A stretch of DNA of 64,000 bases from Cichorium intybus (GCA_023525715.1 CM042013.1:71162994-71226993); one strand, 5' to 3'; counted from the first letter of the stretch, positions 33,013-46,883 are shown. The notes: a model not told the origin generated them from the sequence alone. Translations and numbers: made by a program.

Positions 33013-35130
33013 TGTAACACCCAACTTTTAAAACAAAACACCCCAGAAAATTTTTTTATTTTAAACATGAGTTTTCACACAAAACAGTATTCAAAAGGGT
33101 ATTAGTTATACAAACGGTACAAGTGTATCTAGGAATATATATAATATAATACATCCTTTGAGCCGGACTGCTACTGTCATCATCAACAGAAACAGTGTCC
33201 TTAGTCACGGACTTGGTCTTTACCCTTAGCAGGGTCACGCTCACCTGCAGGGTCATATCAAATAAACACAGTGAGCTATAAAGCCCAATGAGTAATAAAA
33301 TTTGCAATAACATGTATAAGAAAGTCAACAAGTACAGTTCTTAATACAAGTTAAATCTTTTGGATATCAGATCCAAAGTCATAGCAACTAAGGCCGAAAA
33401 ATCCTAGCCACAGAGGCCGTATAATCCTAGCCACAGAGACCGTATAATCCTAGCCACGAAGGCCGTATAATCCTAGCCACGAAGGCCGTATAATATTGGA
33501 TATTAAACCCAATAAGTGTAATCAAAAAGACTCACAGGATTACCCCAATCTTGTCCGGTCACAGACTCAAGTGATTTATCGATATTGTCTTTTTATTTCG
33601 TTATTGTCTTTCTCAAACTTATAAATTGTCTTTCTCAGACTTATGGATTGTCTTTCTCAGACATACGATTCCATTATTTTGTCTTTCTCAGACTTGTCTT
33701 CAAAACTATCAATTTCATCCCACAAGATTGTTTCAACCTGTAACAGTTCATTAAACGCATATCACATCGGATATAAGTGAGATTACTCACCGTGATGCTT
33801 ACTACAACTTGCTCCAGTTGTTTCTTGTCCTCTCGCACGTATCACAATAGTTTGTCCCGTACCTATATATTCATTTATATACCAAATGATAATATGTTAA
33901 CAATCATTTCAAATGACTATAATTCATAAGAGTCCATTATAATACAGCTACAAACCATTTCTAGATGATAACTTTCCATTTACCATCTTTCTAAAAATTA
34001 AACATTTTCCCAAAATATGTGTATTTTGCTACAGTATTTTCGGGAGGTCGTATACGTATTCCGACAATTTTCCACAAAGTTTTATCCCATATTGGACCTA
34101 TGTTCAAAATTTGAGGTCAAACAGACAAGTCTAGCATCAAATCCCAAAATTGGAATAACAAAAAATGTTCACAGGAAGCACATAAAATTTTCTGCATTTC
34201 TGACGCGACTTCGCGTCGCGACCCCTGCCTTGGTCGCGTCGCGATCCCTGCAAAACAGACCAGAACCTCCGATTTTATGCTACAAAATCCCATTTTCCCC
34301 CATTAAGTACTTAATACTCGACTTAATCATTGGGAATTGTTCCAGGACCAAAACCATTCATTTACTTCAAGTTTTAAACAATGGAATTGGCGATTCCAAT
34401 CCATTTCCAAAAATTTCCGTTTTTCACATTTTTGGTCCAAACCGAAATTATCCATTTTAAATCATTTCTACTGATTTATTTCAACAAATATAACATCTAG
34501 AACTCATTATTAACCATTAGAATCAAGTTAATCACAAGAACTCATAATCTAGGGTTCTTGATCAAAATTGCCAATCTTCAACAATAGCAACCTACTTCTA
34601 TATTTTTGAGATATGCTCTTAACACACAACTTATTGGAAGTTTAGAACCATAAACTTCATGATTCTTGATTGAAATTTCAGTCACCAAGTTCCTCTCATG
34701 AAGAACACACAAAGACTTAGATTAAAAACATAATTACTAACCTTTAATCACTTGAAACTTCCAATTCCAAGTACCAATCCGATTTTCCAACTTCAAGCTT
34801 CCAAGATTTCCAGAATTTGCAGCCAAGAACTCTCTCCCGTAGCTTCTCCAATGTTCTGCACATGTGGGGAGATTTTTCCCCTTTTTATACCTCCAAAATT
34901 TATAGTTTAGCCCATGGAGTTCAATTTCTTAGACTTTTGGCATTTTTGTCCCATTTTATGACAAATGATCACATTTATAACATTTTAAGTCCAAAACTCA
35001 AAAATATTATTACATAATAAATCCTTTTATGTCCAAAAGGCTAAAATACCCTTTTCATGGTAAAATGACCAAAATACCCTTTTTATTATATTTAACTTAT
35101 AATACAAATAAAAGGTAATATGGTGTTACA
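33013..35130 (-). repeat. TE2 5' LTR
   Basis: Uninterrupted copy of the TE2 LTR. It carries the 24-bp array at 33380-33494, a minus-strand TATA box near 34882-34890, and the GC-rich TCGCGTCGCGA patch near 34205-34245. It is followed by TSD ATTCT. Confidence 0.95.
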
Positions 35131-35135
35131 ATTCT

Positions 35136-35627
35136 CGGGATGAGATGATTGAATATGAAGTACTTTTAGAACTAAGGCCTCATCCTAAGTTAAAAAAACT
35201 CGAGATTTTCTCCTACAAGGGAACGAGATTTCCTAGTTGGGTTGGCGATCATTCGTTTGATGAGTTAATAAAGCTTACGTTACGTGGTTGTAAAAGTACA
35301 CATTTACCAACACTTGGATGTCTAGGGTCTCTTAAAAAACTGGTGGTTGAAAGGATGAGTGAGGTAAAGACCTTGGATTTTGAGTTTCTTGCACCTACAA
35401 ATTCTTTTCTTGGCATTGCATTTCCATCCCTTCAATTTCTCAAATTTAAAGATATGTAAAGTTGGCAGAGATGGTCGATTAATAGTGGCAAGGAACATGG
35501 AACTCCTAGATCATTTCCTTGTCTTCGTAAGATCTCTTCACTTCAGGTTTTATGTATAAAAGAATGTTCTAAAGCAGTTTTAAGAAGCATAGTTGGTTTG
35601 TCCTCGTCACTTGTTGAATTGGAATTG
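35136..35627 (+). pseudogene. CNL segment 3: middle LRRs
   Basis: LRR sequence typical of CNLs resumes: LRPHPKLKKLEIFSYKGTRF, then FPSWVGDHSFDELIKLTLRGC and LGCLGSLKKLVVERM. A TAA at 35456-35458 interrupts the frame (FKDM*SWQRWS), after which it continues to LSSSLVELEL at the TE5 insertion. LRRs form the curved surface that recognises effectors or guarded proteins. The stretch around 35520-35560 is shorter than usual (PCLRKISSLQVL), suggesting a small deletion. Confidence 0.88.
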
Positions 35628-35935
35628 TGATACGCTTGGTCGATATGACCAGATTTACCAAAGGCGACACATAAGGCAACAGGGTTAAAAATGGAAACTA
35701 GCAGCAGTAGCTTTTATTTTTGATTTTAATGCTTGTTTTATTAAGTAAAGATATTTTCCTTTTTTAGAGTTGGTCTAGGGTTCCTTGTAGCAAGATACTT
35801 TAAATACGTTGCTCCAGAGTTTTATAGGGGATACTGAGAATTAATATTAGTCATTGACTTTTCTAGAGATTACCTGTTCTTGAACTCAGGCATTTTTTTG
35901 GCTCTAACCATAGAGTCTGTTTTCCAGGCTTATCA
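35628..35935 (+). repeat. TE5 5' LTR
   Basis: 308 bp, TGATACGC to CTTATCA, followed two bases later by the initiator-Met PBS. A few substitutions and indels separate it from the 3' copy. Confidence 0.94.
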
Positions 35936-35937
35936 TT

Positions 35938-35950
35938 TGGTATCAGAGCC
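35938..35950 (+). other. TE5 primer-binding site (tRNA-iMet)
   Basis: TGGTATCAGAGCC just after the 5' LTR; fixes plus-strand orientation. Confidence 0.92.
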
Positions 35951-35964
35951 GTCGGTTCTGCGTG

Positions 35965-38900
35965 ATGGGGACGAGACCCAGCAATACAGATCGGATTGGC
36001 AACCTTGAGGCCGATATGGTCAGAATTTGGGAGGTGATGGAAGCAAATCGTATTGACATGGCGATGCAGTTCCAGGAAATTCTAAAGGCAATCAGCAATC
36101 TCAAGGACACTGGCGCTGGGAAAAAGAAAAATAAGGAACCCAAGAAAGAGTCCTCTTCTGAAGAGGATGATGAAGAGTCGGAGGGATCGATAAAATACGG
36201 CTTGGAAAAATACAGTAAAGATCCCTTGCGGGATGGACCCAAACTGAAGATGCCGACTTTCAATAGAGAAGATGCATATGGGTGGATTTACCGGGTTGAA
36301 CGATACTTCGAGATCCAAAGGGTCAGGGAAAAAGACCAGTTACGGGCCGTCGCTATTTGTATGGAAGGAACGGCATTATCGTGGTACCGCTGGAGCGAGG
36401 CTAGGAACCCGTTTCGCTCGTGGGAAGGGTTCAAATGGAAGATGTTAGATCGTTTCCAAGCATCACAGGTAGGAAGTGTTTATGAACAGTTCCTCAATAT
36501 TCAGCAAGAAGGAACCGTTCGCGAGTATGTGGACAAATTTGAAAGCTTGGCAGGCCAACTTCTTGACCTACCAGAAAAGGTTTTAGAGAGCACTTTCACC
36601 AAAGGGTTGAAAACGGACCTCCGCTCGGCAATAAGGGTGATGGATCCTGAAACCCTAGCACGAGCAATGAGAATGGTGATAAGGATGGATGAAAACAAAA
36701 GTACGGGTGGCACTAGAGCAGGCGGCGGATCATACACTCCTAGGAATGGGAGTGGGATTTTCGCCAAACCAGGTAACACATCAACTATACCAGCAACCCC
36801 GAACATAAGCGACAAGAAACCTAATTTTGGCGGAACAGGAGGTCAGTTTAAGCGATTAACGGAGGCAGAATTTGCTGAAAAGAGAGCCAAGGGTATTTGT
36901 TTTCGTTGTGACGGAAAGTTCGGCCCGGGACACCGATGTCCTGGTAAGACTTTACAGGTTTTAATAATTGACGAAGAGGGGGAGGGGGAAGAGGATACTG
37001 AGCATGCTCACCTAGACGCGGTGGAGGTGTCTTTGAATTCAGTTAGCGGGTTTACACCGCCACAAACCATGAAGGTCAAGGGTGAGATCGGGGGAACAAA
37101 AGTTCTAGTCCTAATCGACAGTGGGGCGTCACATAGTTTTGTATCGACACAGGTAGTGACACAGTTAGGGTTAATAGTGGCCCACACGGGATCAGTCGGT
37201 GTGCGTTTGGGCAATGGGATGTTGGAGCAAAGTGTGGGGACCTGTAAGGGGACTGTGTTGACACTACCAGAACTTCAAGTGGTGGATGATTTCTACCCAC
37301 TCCAGTTAGGAGGCTCCGATATTATTCTTGGCATAAAATGGTTGCGCACATTAGGAGACATGACAGTAAATTGGCGTGACCTACACATGGTCTTCTGGGA
37401 AGGATATCGACAGGTTACCATCACTGGTGACTTGAGCCTTTCCAAAACTTTGGTATCCTGTAAGTCCCTGTTCCGAATACTTAGATATGAAGATAATAGT
37501 TTTTTGGTGCATTTAGATGCAACCAAGACGGAGACTGTCACCTCAACACCATCGGTAATCATGGATGAGTTCCAGACCGTAATCAACGAACACCGGGACG
37601 TGTTTGAAATGCCACCCGGTCTTCTCCCATCTCGCAGCCATGAGCATGCCATCACCCTACGTGAGGGTACACCACCTATCAACGTCAGACCATACCGATA
37701 CCCTTTTACACAAAAAGACGAAATTGAAAAATTGGTTGGGGAAATGTTACAAGCCGGTGTCATCCAGCCAAGCACTAGCCCGTTTTCGAGCACGGTGTTA
37801 TTGGTCAAGAAGAAGGACGGAAGTTGGCGATTTTGTGTGGACTATAGAGCATTAAACAAGGCGACGATCTTGGATAAATTTCCAATACCGGTCATAGATG
37901 AGTTGCTGGATGAGCTTCATGGGGCCACGATATTTTCAAAATTGGATCTAAAGTCGGGTTACCACCAGATTCGAATGAAACCGGACGATGTCCCAAAAAC
38001 TGCATTTCGCACGCACGAGGGGCACTACGAGTTTTTGGTAATGCCGTTTGGGTTGACCAACACGCCGGCCACGTTCCAATCATTAATGAATAAAGTATTT
38101 TAGCCCCTGTTGAGGCGTTTCGTGCTCGTGTTCTTCGACGGTATACTAGTTTATAGCAAAACAACCACGGATCATCTAGCGCATTTGGTGACAGTTTTTA
38201 AGGTATTACGTGACAATCAACTTTATGCTAACCAGAAGAAATGTGTTATTGCTCAAAAACAGGTGGATTATCTGGGTCAAATAATTTCAAAGGAGGGCGT
38301 GTCAGCTGATCCGGCCAAAGTCAGCACCATGGTGGAGTGGCCGGTCCCCAAAACCTTGCGAGAACTTCGAGGTTTTTTGGGGATGACCGGGTACTACCGA
38401 AAATTCGTCAAGGATTACGGAAAGATCGCGATCCCTTTAACCGAGCAATTGAAAAAAGATAGCTTTAAATGGTCCAACGAGTCGACTAAGGCATTCCGAC
38501 AACTACAAACGGCAATGACCCAGGTACCGGTTTTGGCACTACCTAATTTTTCCAAAGAATTTGTAATTGAAACCGACGCGTCGGGATACGGTGTGGGCGC
38601 AATTTTAATGCAAGAGGGTCGACCAATAGCTTTCTACAGTCACGTACTTGGACTCCAAGCTCGGCTAAAATTAGTTTACAAACGAGAACTCATGGCGATA
38701 GTTTTAGCAGTTCAGAAATGGCGACCTTATCTTTTGGGTGGCAAATTTTTAATCCGTATCGATCAAAGAAGCCAAAGTACCTCCTTGAGCAGCGCACGGT
38801 CTCGGAGGACCATCAAAAATGGTTGTCAAAACTGCTCGGGTATACTTTCGACATTGTCTACAAACCAGGAAAGGAGAACAAGGCAGCCGACGCGCTTTCC

Positions 38901-39502
38901 CAAGTAAAACCAGAAGTTCAACTCCAAGAATTGACAACAACATGCAGGATCGATTGGGAAGATATTTGGAAGGATTTGGAGTCGGCCGTTGAAATCGATA
39001 GCTTGAAACAGAAACTGATTCGTGAGGAAATGGTACCTAATGGTTATGCTTTAGAGGCGGGCAGGGTAGTATACCACGGTCGTTTGGTGTTAAACCAGGA
39101 CTCCTATTGGATTCCAAGGTTATTCCGTGAGTTCCATGACGGTGTCATAGGAGGGCATTCGGGGGTCTAGAAGACGTATCAGCGTATGTTTCGTGAGGTT
39201 TTTTGGCCCGGCATGAAAGGAGATATTGCAAAGATGGTAGCGGAATGTGACGTTTGTCAACGTAAAAAATACTCCACCTTGGCACCAAGCGGGTTGCTGC
39301 AGCCCCTTGAACTGCCCAACCAAGTTTGGTCTGAAATTACTATGGATTTCATCGACGTGCTGCCTAAATCTGAAGGGTACACGGTTATTTTTGTGATCGT
39401 AGATAAGTTAAGTAAATACTCCCATTTTGTGCCCTTGAAACACCCGTATACGGCTGTTTCGGTGGCGGGGGCTTTCATTCGTGAGGTGGTACGGTTGCAC
39501 GG
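35965..39502 (+). pseudogene. TE5 gag-pol, first part (gag to integrase core)
   Basis: One frame runs from the ATG at 35965 to a TAG at 38101-38103. It covers Gag (MEGTALSWYRW, FKWKMLDRFQAS), a knuckle (CFRCDGKFGPGHRC), protease (VLIDSGASHSFVS) and RT up to NKVF. After the TAG the same protein continues (PLLRRFVLVFFDGILVYSK). The catalytic pair should be DD; here it is DG (about 38136-38141), so RT would be inactive. A frameshift near 38750 lies in RNase H (GGKFLIRIDQRSQ versus KKPKYLLEQRTV). A TAG sits near 39168-39170, then the integrase zinc region (CDVCQRKK) and core (TMDFIDVLP) reach VVRLHG, where TE6 is inserted. Confidence 0.9.
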
Positions 39503-41877
39503 TGTAACACCCCAATTTCAACAAACCATTTATATTTCATAAAAGCATATTTTACAAATTTCGGTTTAACAAAAACCATTGTATTTGTTCAAACACAATA
39601 GGGGTATTACATTTTCATATCATACAACCATAAGTTTAAGGGAAAGAATTCAACCATACTCCAATACATGGAAGCTATAACCAGCTCCACTCCTTCACAC
39701 TCTAACATTTATTTTTAGTGCTTCAAACTATCTTACATCTTCGTACCTGAACCTGGAATACATGGCATAAAATAGAATACGTAAGACAAAAATGTCTCGT
39801 GAGTTACATGGTTTGAGACCCAAAACTTTATTACTTCATTTCAAAATATTTTAATAAACTTTCAATACATACTTTCTTAGTAAACAATTTCTGTAGTACT
39901 TTCTTTTGACTGGTATTCATTACTTGCGGAATTTTTATACTTACGGCCTTAATCACCATAAGTGATACCCCAAGTCTCTACAGCTAGAAAGAACGTATCA
40001 ATCTTCACTAGTAGAAGTTGCTTAGGCCATCTACTTCACGATGGGGTTTGTCCCCAGTAGACCCCTTACCTAACCCGGGTAGGTGGGACACGGCATGGTC
40101 CCATTTAGAACATGACATGGTTCCGTTAATAATATTGCTTGCTACAAATACCAGTCATAAAAACTACCTTTTTAGGTGGAACACGACATGGTTCCATTGC
40201 TTGAAACATACTTACACATTTAAAAGCTATTTGCCAAAAGCTCATTTCTTTCTATAACTTTGTAGCTAAGTGCCACAACATATACTTTATTTCATATATT
40301 AAACATATTTTCATTTTACTTCCAATTATGACAACTTACTTTCATACCAAAAGATTATTCACAAAACTAGTAATAAATTTCATATATGCAACTTTTGTAT
40401 AAAACATTTCATTCTTACTTGCCATGTACCCCAAAATGGGTAAAATATCTCATGTACTCGCCTTATAAGTCATGGAAGGTTGACTAAGTGTTTCTTGGTT
40501 CTTTACCCTTCCGATGATGCTCAATTACTTGACTTGCACTTATATTTAATATATCGTACATTAACATTTATTCTAACTGACTCTATAACTCATTAGAGTC
40601 CTTATTATACCATTATGGATCAAAACAAGTGTATAACTTTTAAATAACTAACTTTATTTAAGTCGTATTTTATACGTATTTTGCTACGGTACTCTCGTGT
40701 GGTTGTATTTTCATTCCGACAATTTTCCACGAAGTTTCATACTATATTGGAGCTATGTTCAAAATTTGGGTTCAAACGGATAAGTCTAACCCCACGTTCC
40801 AAAATCAAGCTTCACTTGGCAGAAGGTGTTGCATTTTTCTGCATTTTGAGTCTGGCGCAGGGTCGCGTCGCTATCTGTAAGCATGGTGCAGGGTCGCGTC
40901 GCGACCTATATGGATCGCGTCGCGATCTGTAAGCAGATTGCTATATTTGGCGATTTTTCAAACTGCAGTTGCACTATTTCCTTACATTAAGTTCTTAAAA
41001 CATGACTTAATCACTATATTATCATTCCAAGGCAAAAACCTTCAGTTTACATCAAGATTAACGCATGACAAATCACAATTTCCCAATAAATTTCTTAAAT
41101 TCCTGTTTTTGCCCATTTTTACCAAAAAATGAAATTTTTGAAAACAATCACCTAGGAGTGTCTTAATACATTCTAAGTGATCCTTGGAGTCTAACAAAAC
41201 ACTAAAAATCAGTTTTAGTCTCATAAACCCATTTCTAGGGTTCTTGAGCTAAAAACCCATTTCTAGAAATTTTAACCAAAATCAATGGTTAAAACTTGTT
41301 TTCTTTGATGATTTGAACTAAATGAAGTGTATGGATTCCTTTGAACCACTTGATCCTTAACTGAAATTCCAGTTTCTAGTTCTTCCCGTGAAGAACACAC
41401 AAGAATGAAGCTAGAAGTTTGATTACTAACCTTAGTTTAGCTTAATATCTTCAGTTCTTGCTTCCAATTCTTTGCTGAAAATTTCCTTGTTCTTCTTCCC
41501 TGCCTTTTTCTCGTTTCTTCCAGAGAATTCCCAGGAATATCTCTTCTAAATTATGACATTTATGAGATATTTTCTCATATTTATATTTTCCACATTTTGC
41601 CTTAATGACAATTCAGCCCCTTGAGTTCCATTTCTTAGACTTTTGACACTAATATCAAGTTTGGCCACATGTAACTATATTTCTTACATTTTTAGTCCAA
41701 AAACTAAAAATATAACTTCATAATAATTTCTGCATATGGTCAAATGACCAAATTACCCTTTTATGGTAAATTGACCAAATTACCCTCTCAAACATAATTT
41801 CTCGTACAAATACATATAAAGCTTTAAATTATGCACAACTTAATTTACATATCTATTTATTAGTTTGGGTCTTCACA
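39503..41877 (-). repeat. TE6 3' LTR
   Basis: Full 2,375-bp LTR. It includes imperfect repeats with the core GACATGGTTCC near 40075-40200, the shared LTR module near 40683-40800, and a GC-rich patch (GGTCGCGTCGCGA) near 40855-40935. Confidence 0.93.
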
Positions 41878-41892
41878 ACTACCTCCCCCTAA

Positions 41893-43827
41893 TTAGGATT
41901 TCGTCCTCGGAATCGCTTTGAAATCTGTAAAATTAGGGTATATTTTCTTCATTGCTTCCAAAGTTTCCCAAGTCAAATCTGAGCTCAATGAGTGTTTCCA
42001 CTTGACCAATACTATGTCAATTTCTCTGTTTCTCAACTTCTTAGTCTTTACTTCTAACATTGCTTCAGGTTCTTCGACTAATCTGTTAGGTGTTTCCACC
42101 CTTAATTCTTCTAGAGGAATGGTTAATTCTTTCTTTCCAAAGTACTTCTTGAGATAGCATACATGAAATGTATCATGGATTCCCTTAAGTTCTTGTGGCA
42201 GTTCCAGTTTAAATGCTTTCAAACCAATTCTTTTCAAAATCTTGAAGGGTCCAATATATCTTGGACTCAATTTCCCTCTCTTACCAAATCTTATTACCCC
42301 CTTCCAAGGTGATACTTTTATCATCACCAGATCACCTTCTTTTAGATCATATGGTCTTTTATTTAAGTTTGAGTAACTTCTTTGGCGATATTGTGCTGCT
42401 TTCATATTGGTTTGTATCACACCAATCTTCTCATTTGTCATTCTTACAATTTCGGTCCAGTGAGTTTTGTTTCACCAGTTTCTAGCCAACACACTGGTGT
42501 TCTGCACTTCCTACCATAAAGGGCTTCAAAGGGCGGCATCTTGATGCTTGAATGATAACTATTATTATACGAGAATTCTACCAATGGTAGATGCTCATCC
42601 CAATTACCTCCAAAATCAATGGCACATGACCGTAGAATATCCTCCAATTTCTGAATAGTACGTTCACTTTGTCCATCTGTTTGAGGATGATAAGCTGTAC
42701 TCATCTTAATTCGGGTTCCCATTCTTTCTTGTAGAGAATCCCAAAAATTTGACATGAATCGAGGATCTCTATCCGATACTATGGACAATGGTGCTCCATG
42801 AAGTCTTATTACTTCATCGATGTACAACTGGGCTAAGCCTCCTAGTGGTGTGGTTTCTTTGATTGCGAGGAACAAGGCACTTTTGGTCAATCTATCAATA
42901 ATGACCCATATGCTATCATGTCCTCTTCGTGTTCTCGGCAACCCCATAACAAAATCCATGGTCACATCGTCCCACTTTCCTGCCGGTATCTGCAATGACT
43001 ATGCGTTCCCGTATGGTACTTGATGTTCTGCTTTTACTTGTGCACATGTATCACAATATGATATGTACTTTGCTATTCTTCTTTTCATTCCTGGCCACCA
43101 ATACTGCTGCTTCAAATCTTGATATGTTTTCGTACTTCCAGGGTGTATGGAATACTTGGATTTGTGAGAATCATCCAAGACTAATTTCATGACTTCACTA
43201 TATTTGGGGACCCAGATGCGTCCTTTAAAAGTACGCAATCCCTGTGTATTTAATTCAAACACCATCTTTTTTTCCGAGGTTTTCCTTCTTGATATTTTCT
43301 TCTTTTAAAGCACCATCTTGAGCTTCCTTAATCTTTTGTATTAAAGTTGAGACTACTTCAATTCTCATAGATCTTCCTCTAACAACTCTTTCACGGGTCT
43401 TTCGGCTCAAGGCATCGGCTACTACATTTGCTTTCCCTTCATGGTAGATTATTTCACAATCATAGTCATTGACGAGCTCAATCCATCGCGTTTTTCTTAA
43501 ATTTAATTCTTTTTGGGTGAAGAGATATTGTAAAATTTTGTGATCCGTATATAACTTGCATTTCGTCCCATACAGATAGTGTCTCCAAATTTTCAAGGCG
43601 AAAACAATTGCAGCTAACTCCAAATCATGGGTAGTGTAACGTGTCTCTGCATCCTTTAACTGTCTAGAAGCATAAGCAATGACTCTTCCCCATTGCATAA
43701 GTACGCAACCGAGACCTTTATTAGATGCATCACTGTACACCACAAAATCTTCTATGCCTTCTGGTAGAGATAATATTGGGGCTTCACATAACTTCTTTTT
43801 CAATGTTTCAAAAGCTTCCTGCTGCTT
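41893..43827 (-). pseudogene. TE6 pol, second part (RNase H, integrase, tail)
   Basis: Continues pol after a TAA in the frame near 43828 (VWG*KQQEAF). RNase H (YSDASNKGLG, YTDHKIL, DALSRK) occupies 43803-43255. A frameshift near 43260 leads to the integrase zinc region (DTCAQVKAEHQ), a TAG near 42996-42998 interrupts it, the core follows (TMDFVMGLP, IVSDRDPRF), then a frameshift near 42443 and the C-terminal tail (KISPWKG-like region and LTWETLEAM) ending near 41893. All expected domains are present, in at least four pieces. Confidence 0.9.
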
Positions 43828-46293
43828 TTATCCCCATACAAACTTTACTTCTTTTCGAGTTAACTGAGTCAATGGCACTGCTATTTTAGAAAAATTCCGA
43901 ATAAATCGTCGGTAGTAACCGGCTAATCCAAGAAAACTTCTAACTTCTGTGGGTGTTTTCGGGGGTTCCCACTTCATAACCGCTTCTATCTTTGCTAGAT
44001 CAACTTTGATACCTTCAACAGAAACAACGTGGCCTAAAAATTGGACTTCCTGCAACCAAAAGTCACACTTTGACAACTTTGCATATAACCGTTCATTCTT
44101 CAAAGTACCCAACACTTCACGTAAATGTACTTCATGCTCTGCTTCGCTTTTCGAGTAGACCAAAATGTCATCGATGAAAACGATAACGAACTTGTCAAGA
44201 AAAGGTTTACAGACCCTATTCATAAGATCCATGAAAACAACTGGGGCATTCATAAGGCCAAATGGCATCACCAGAAATTCATAGTGACCATAACGAGTAC
44301 GGAAAGCAGTCTTGCAGACATCATCATCTTTCACTCGTACTTGATGGTAACCAGAACGAAGATCAATTTTAGAGAAATAACTAGCTCCTTGCAACTGGTC
44401 GACTAAATCATCAATCTGTGGCAAAGGATACCGATTCTTGACTGTCACTTTATTGAGTTCGCGATAATCTATGCACATACGCATAGTACCATCTTTCTTC
44501 TTGACAAACAAAATTAGAGCTCCCCAAGGAGAAGACCTGGGACGAATAAATCCTTTGTCAAGAAGCTCTTGCAACTGTGACATAAGTTCCCTCATTTCTG
44601 TAGGATCAAGACGGTACGGCGCACGAGCAATAGGACTTGCTCCGGGAACAAGGTCAATGTGAAACTCGACTTGCCGAATAGGCGGTAAGCTAGGTAGGTC
44701 ATCAGGAAAAACTTCTGGAAACTCATTGACCACTTTTATATCATCTACCTTCTGTTTTTCTTTCTTCTCATTCATCACATAAGCGATAAATGATTCACAT
44801 CCTTTATGGATACATTTACGGGCTTTAATAGCAGAGATGAGACTTTGCATATTCTTTCGTCGTTCTCCATACATGTAAACCTTGCTACCATCAGGTAATT
44901 TGATCGATACAATTTGTTTTCCACAAAGAATTTTAGCATTATGAGCTCCGAGCCAATCCATCCCAATAATAATATCAAATCCTTTAATCCCGATAGGCAG
45001 CAAATCGGCTTTTAAAATTCTTCCATTAATCTCAATCGTACATTTCTCATAAACATGACGTACCGTAACTAGTTCTCCATTTGCAACTTCTATTACACAA
45101 GTATCATCTTGGGGTTTCATTGGGATGTCTAGACGCTTACGAAATTCATGGGACACAAAAGAAAAATGTGCTCCAGAATCAAAAAGAACATAAGAAGGTT
45201 GTGAGTTTACAATTAGTGTACCTGCCACCACATCCTGATCCTCCTTGGCTTCTTCAAGAGTCATTTGAAAAGCTCTTCCTTTGGTCTTTGTCGGGTCCGT
45301 CTTTTTATTACTTGCTGTAGAAACTAATGTCTCACTATTCTTCTTTGGGCAATCAAAACTATAATGGTCTTTTTCATGGCAATTGTAACATTCCACTTCA
45401 CTGATATTTTTCACCTTACAATCCTTGGCTTGGTGGCCCAAAAGACCGCATTTGTAGCACCCACTAGTACTTTTCTTGCATTCACCACCATGAGTTTTAC
45501 CACACTTCTTGCATTCTTTGACTTCGCTTCTTCTAGAAAACCCAGATGAAAAACGACTCTTCTTACTTGCTCCAGAAAATCCCGAAGACTTTCGTTTCTC
45601 CCCAAAGACCTGACGTTCTTTAGCCTTCTTCTCTAACATGCTTTCGACTCTAGCAGCAGATTCAATAGCTTCATCAAGAGTGGCGGCTTTACTAACCTCC
45701 AGTGAATAGTCTCCCGGTAACCCATTAACATAACGATTTACCCTTCCAGCTTCAGTAGGTAATGTATCCTCCAGAAAAGGTAACATATCACAAAACTTCT
45801 TAGTGTATTCATCAACTGTCTGCTTCTCTTTGGTAAGAGCAAAGAATTCATTCACTAAATTCTCTCGGTGCCTAGCAGAACAAAACTTGCCTTTCAATCG
45901 CCTGACGAATTCCTCCCAAGAAAATGCATTCACAGTCGGACTCCCTAGAGTTCGGTGGAGAGTATTCCACCAATTAAGAGCATCAGCCTTTAACATTTGA
46001 GAGGCGAACCCTACCATCATATCTTCTTCACAACGACAGACCCGAACAACTTGTTCCATTTCAGTCACCCATCGAATCATTATTTTTGGATCCATTTCCC
46101 TATTGAACTCCTTAGGTCGACAGGACATAAAGTCCTTAAAAGTACATACTCCTTTGGTCTTGAATTGTGGCTGTGACTTGGAAGAAGAATCTCCCTGAGA
46201 AAAGGTCTGAATTGGATTAGTACCCTCAGGAGCTACACTTTTCACACTGTCTTCAGTCTGCGATTTAGATTTATCGCCCAATCGCTCATCCAT
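43828..46293 (-). pseudogene. TE6 gag, protease and RT (821-codon open frame)
   Basis: Gag domain (MIRWVTEMEQVVRVCRCEED, ALNWWNTLHRTLGS), Cys/His knuckles (CKKCGKTHGGEC, CYKCGLLGHQAKDC, CYNCHEKDHYSFDC), protease (VLFDSGAHFSFVS), RT (FIRPRSSPWGALILFVKKK, FIDDILVYSK) and the start of the connection domain. The frame is open throughout but ends at a stop in pol. Gag-like residues upstream of 46293 (PPLTLEVIQKLLHDSQ) sit in another frame, so the true gag start, probably near 46470, has been lost by frameshift. Confidence 0.9.
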
Positions 46294-46867
46294 AAGTCGT
46301 TTGTTTGGGCTTGCGAATCATGCAATAGTTTCTGAATTACCTCCAGAGTCAATGGAGGAGGGTTTACATCACCCCTAGAGTTGCCTTCATCATTGGCTCG
46401 GGGCTGTCGGTTAGGAACAGGAGGCCTTAGATTAGGACCTTGATTTCCCGCATAAGATCCTTGGCCACTTCTAGTTCACATTTTGCTATAAAATTTCAAT
46501 ACTTTAGTATTTCATAATATATCATTTTCTAAATATGCCATACATATTAGTTTACTACTTCTCCCACCAGTTTCCCAGTGTTCCTTCGTGGCTTCACTAG
46601 GCTCAATACGCATCCTGTGATTATGATAATACGGGCCCATATTACCATAATCACCTACGCGTGTTGATCCTGATGCTTCCACTCTGTTTCGCTGTTCATT
46701 GGTATCAATTTGTTTATTGTACTCATAAATATACTCATACAATTCTACTAACAAACAGTGTCTCAATTTCTTAAGACCTTATATAACTAATAAACTCACT
46801 CTAACTCCTTATTTCACAAGTCTAAGCCTAGGAGTGGAATGATCCAATCCTAATTTGCTTAAACTAT
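46294..46867 (-). other. TE6 leader and broken gag N-terminus
   Basis: Region between the PBS and the open gag frame. It contains gag N-terminal remnants on the minus strand near 46310-46470 and leader sequence. A block around 46590-46660 matches, inverted, the leader of TE7 near 62455-62500, so the two elements share a lineage. Confidence 0.65.
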
Positions 46868-46880
46868 GGCTCTGATACCA
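46868..46880 (-). other. TE6 primer-binding site (tRNA-iMet)
   Basis: GGCTCTGATACCA, the inverted initiator-Met PBS, three bases from the LTR at 46884. Confidence 0.92.
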
Positions 46881-46883
46881 ACT

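Larger units (their letters stand above)
15848..35130 (-). mobile_element. TE2: Ty3/gypsy chromovirus (Tekay-like), minus strand, host of nested TE3/TE4
   Basis: Left (3') LTR is 15848-16462 plus 26583-28089 and right (5') LTR is 33013-35130. Both begin TGTAACACCC and end GGTGTTACA on the plus strand. TSD ATTCT lies at 15843-15847 and 35131-35135. The PBS on the minus strand lies at 32997-33009, and a polypurine tract (minus strand) abuts 28090. Gag-pol runs leftward from 32859 to 28126. By eye the two LTRs differ at about 40 of roughly 2,120 positions (about 2%). The left LTR is interrupted by a solo LTR (TE3), which itself holds TE4. The element has a long intact pol frame but a broken gag-protease region. 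Confidence 0.95.
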
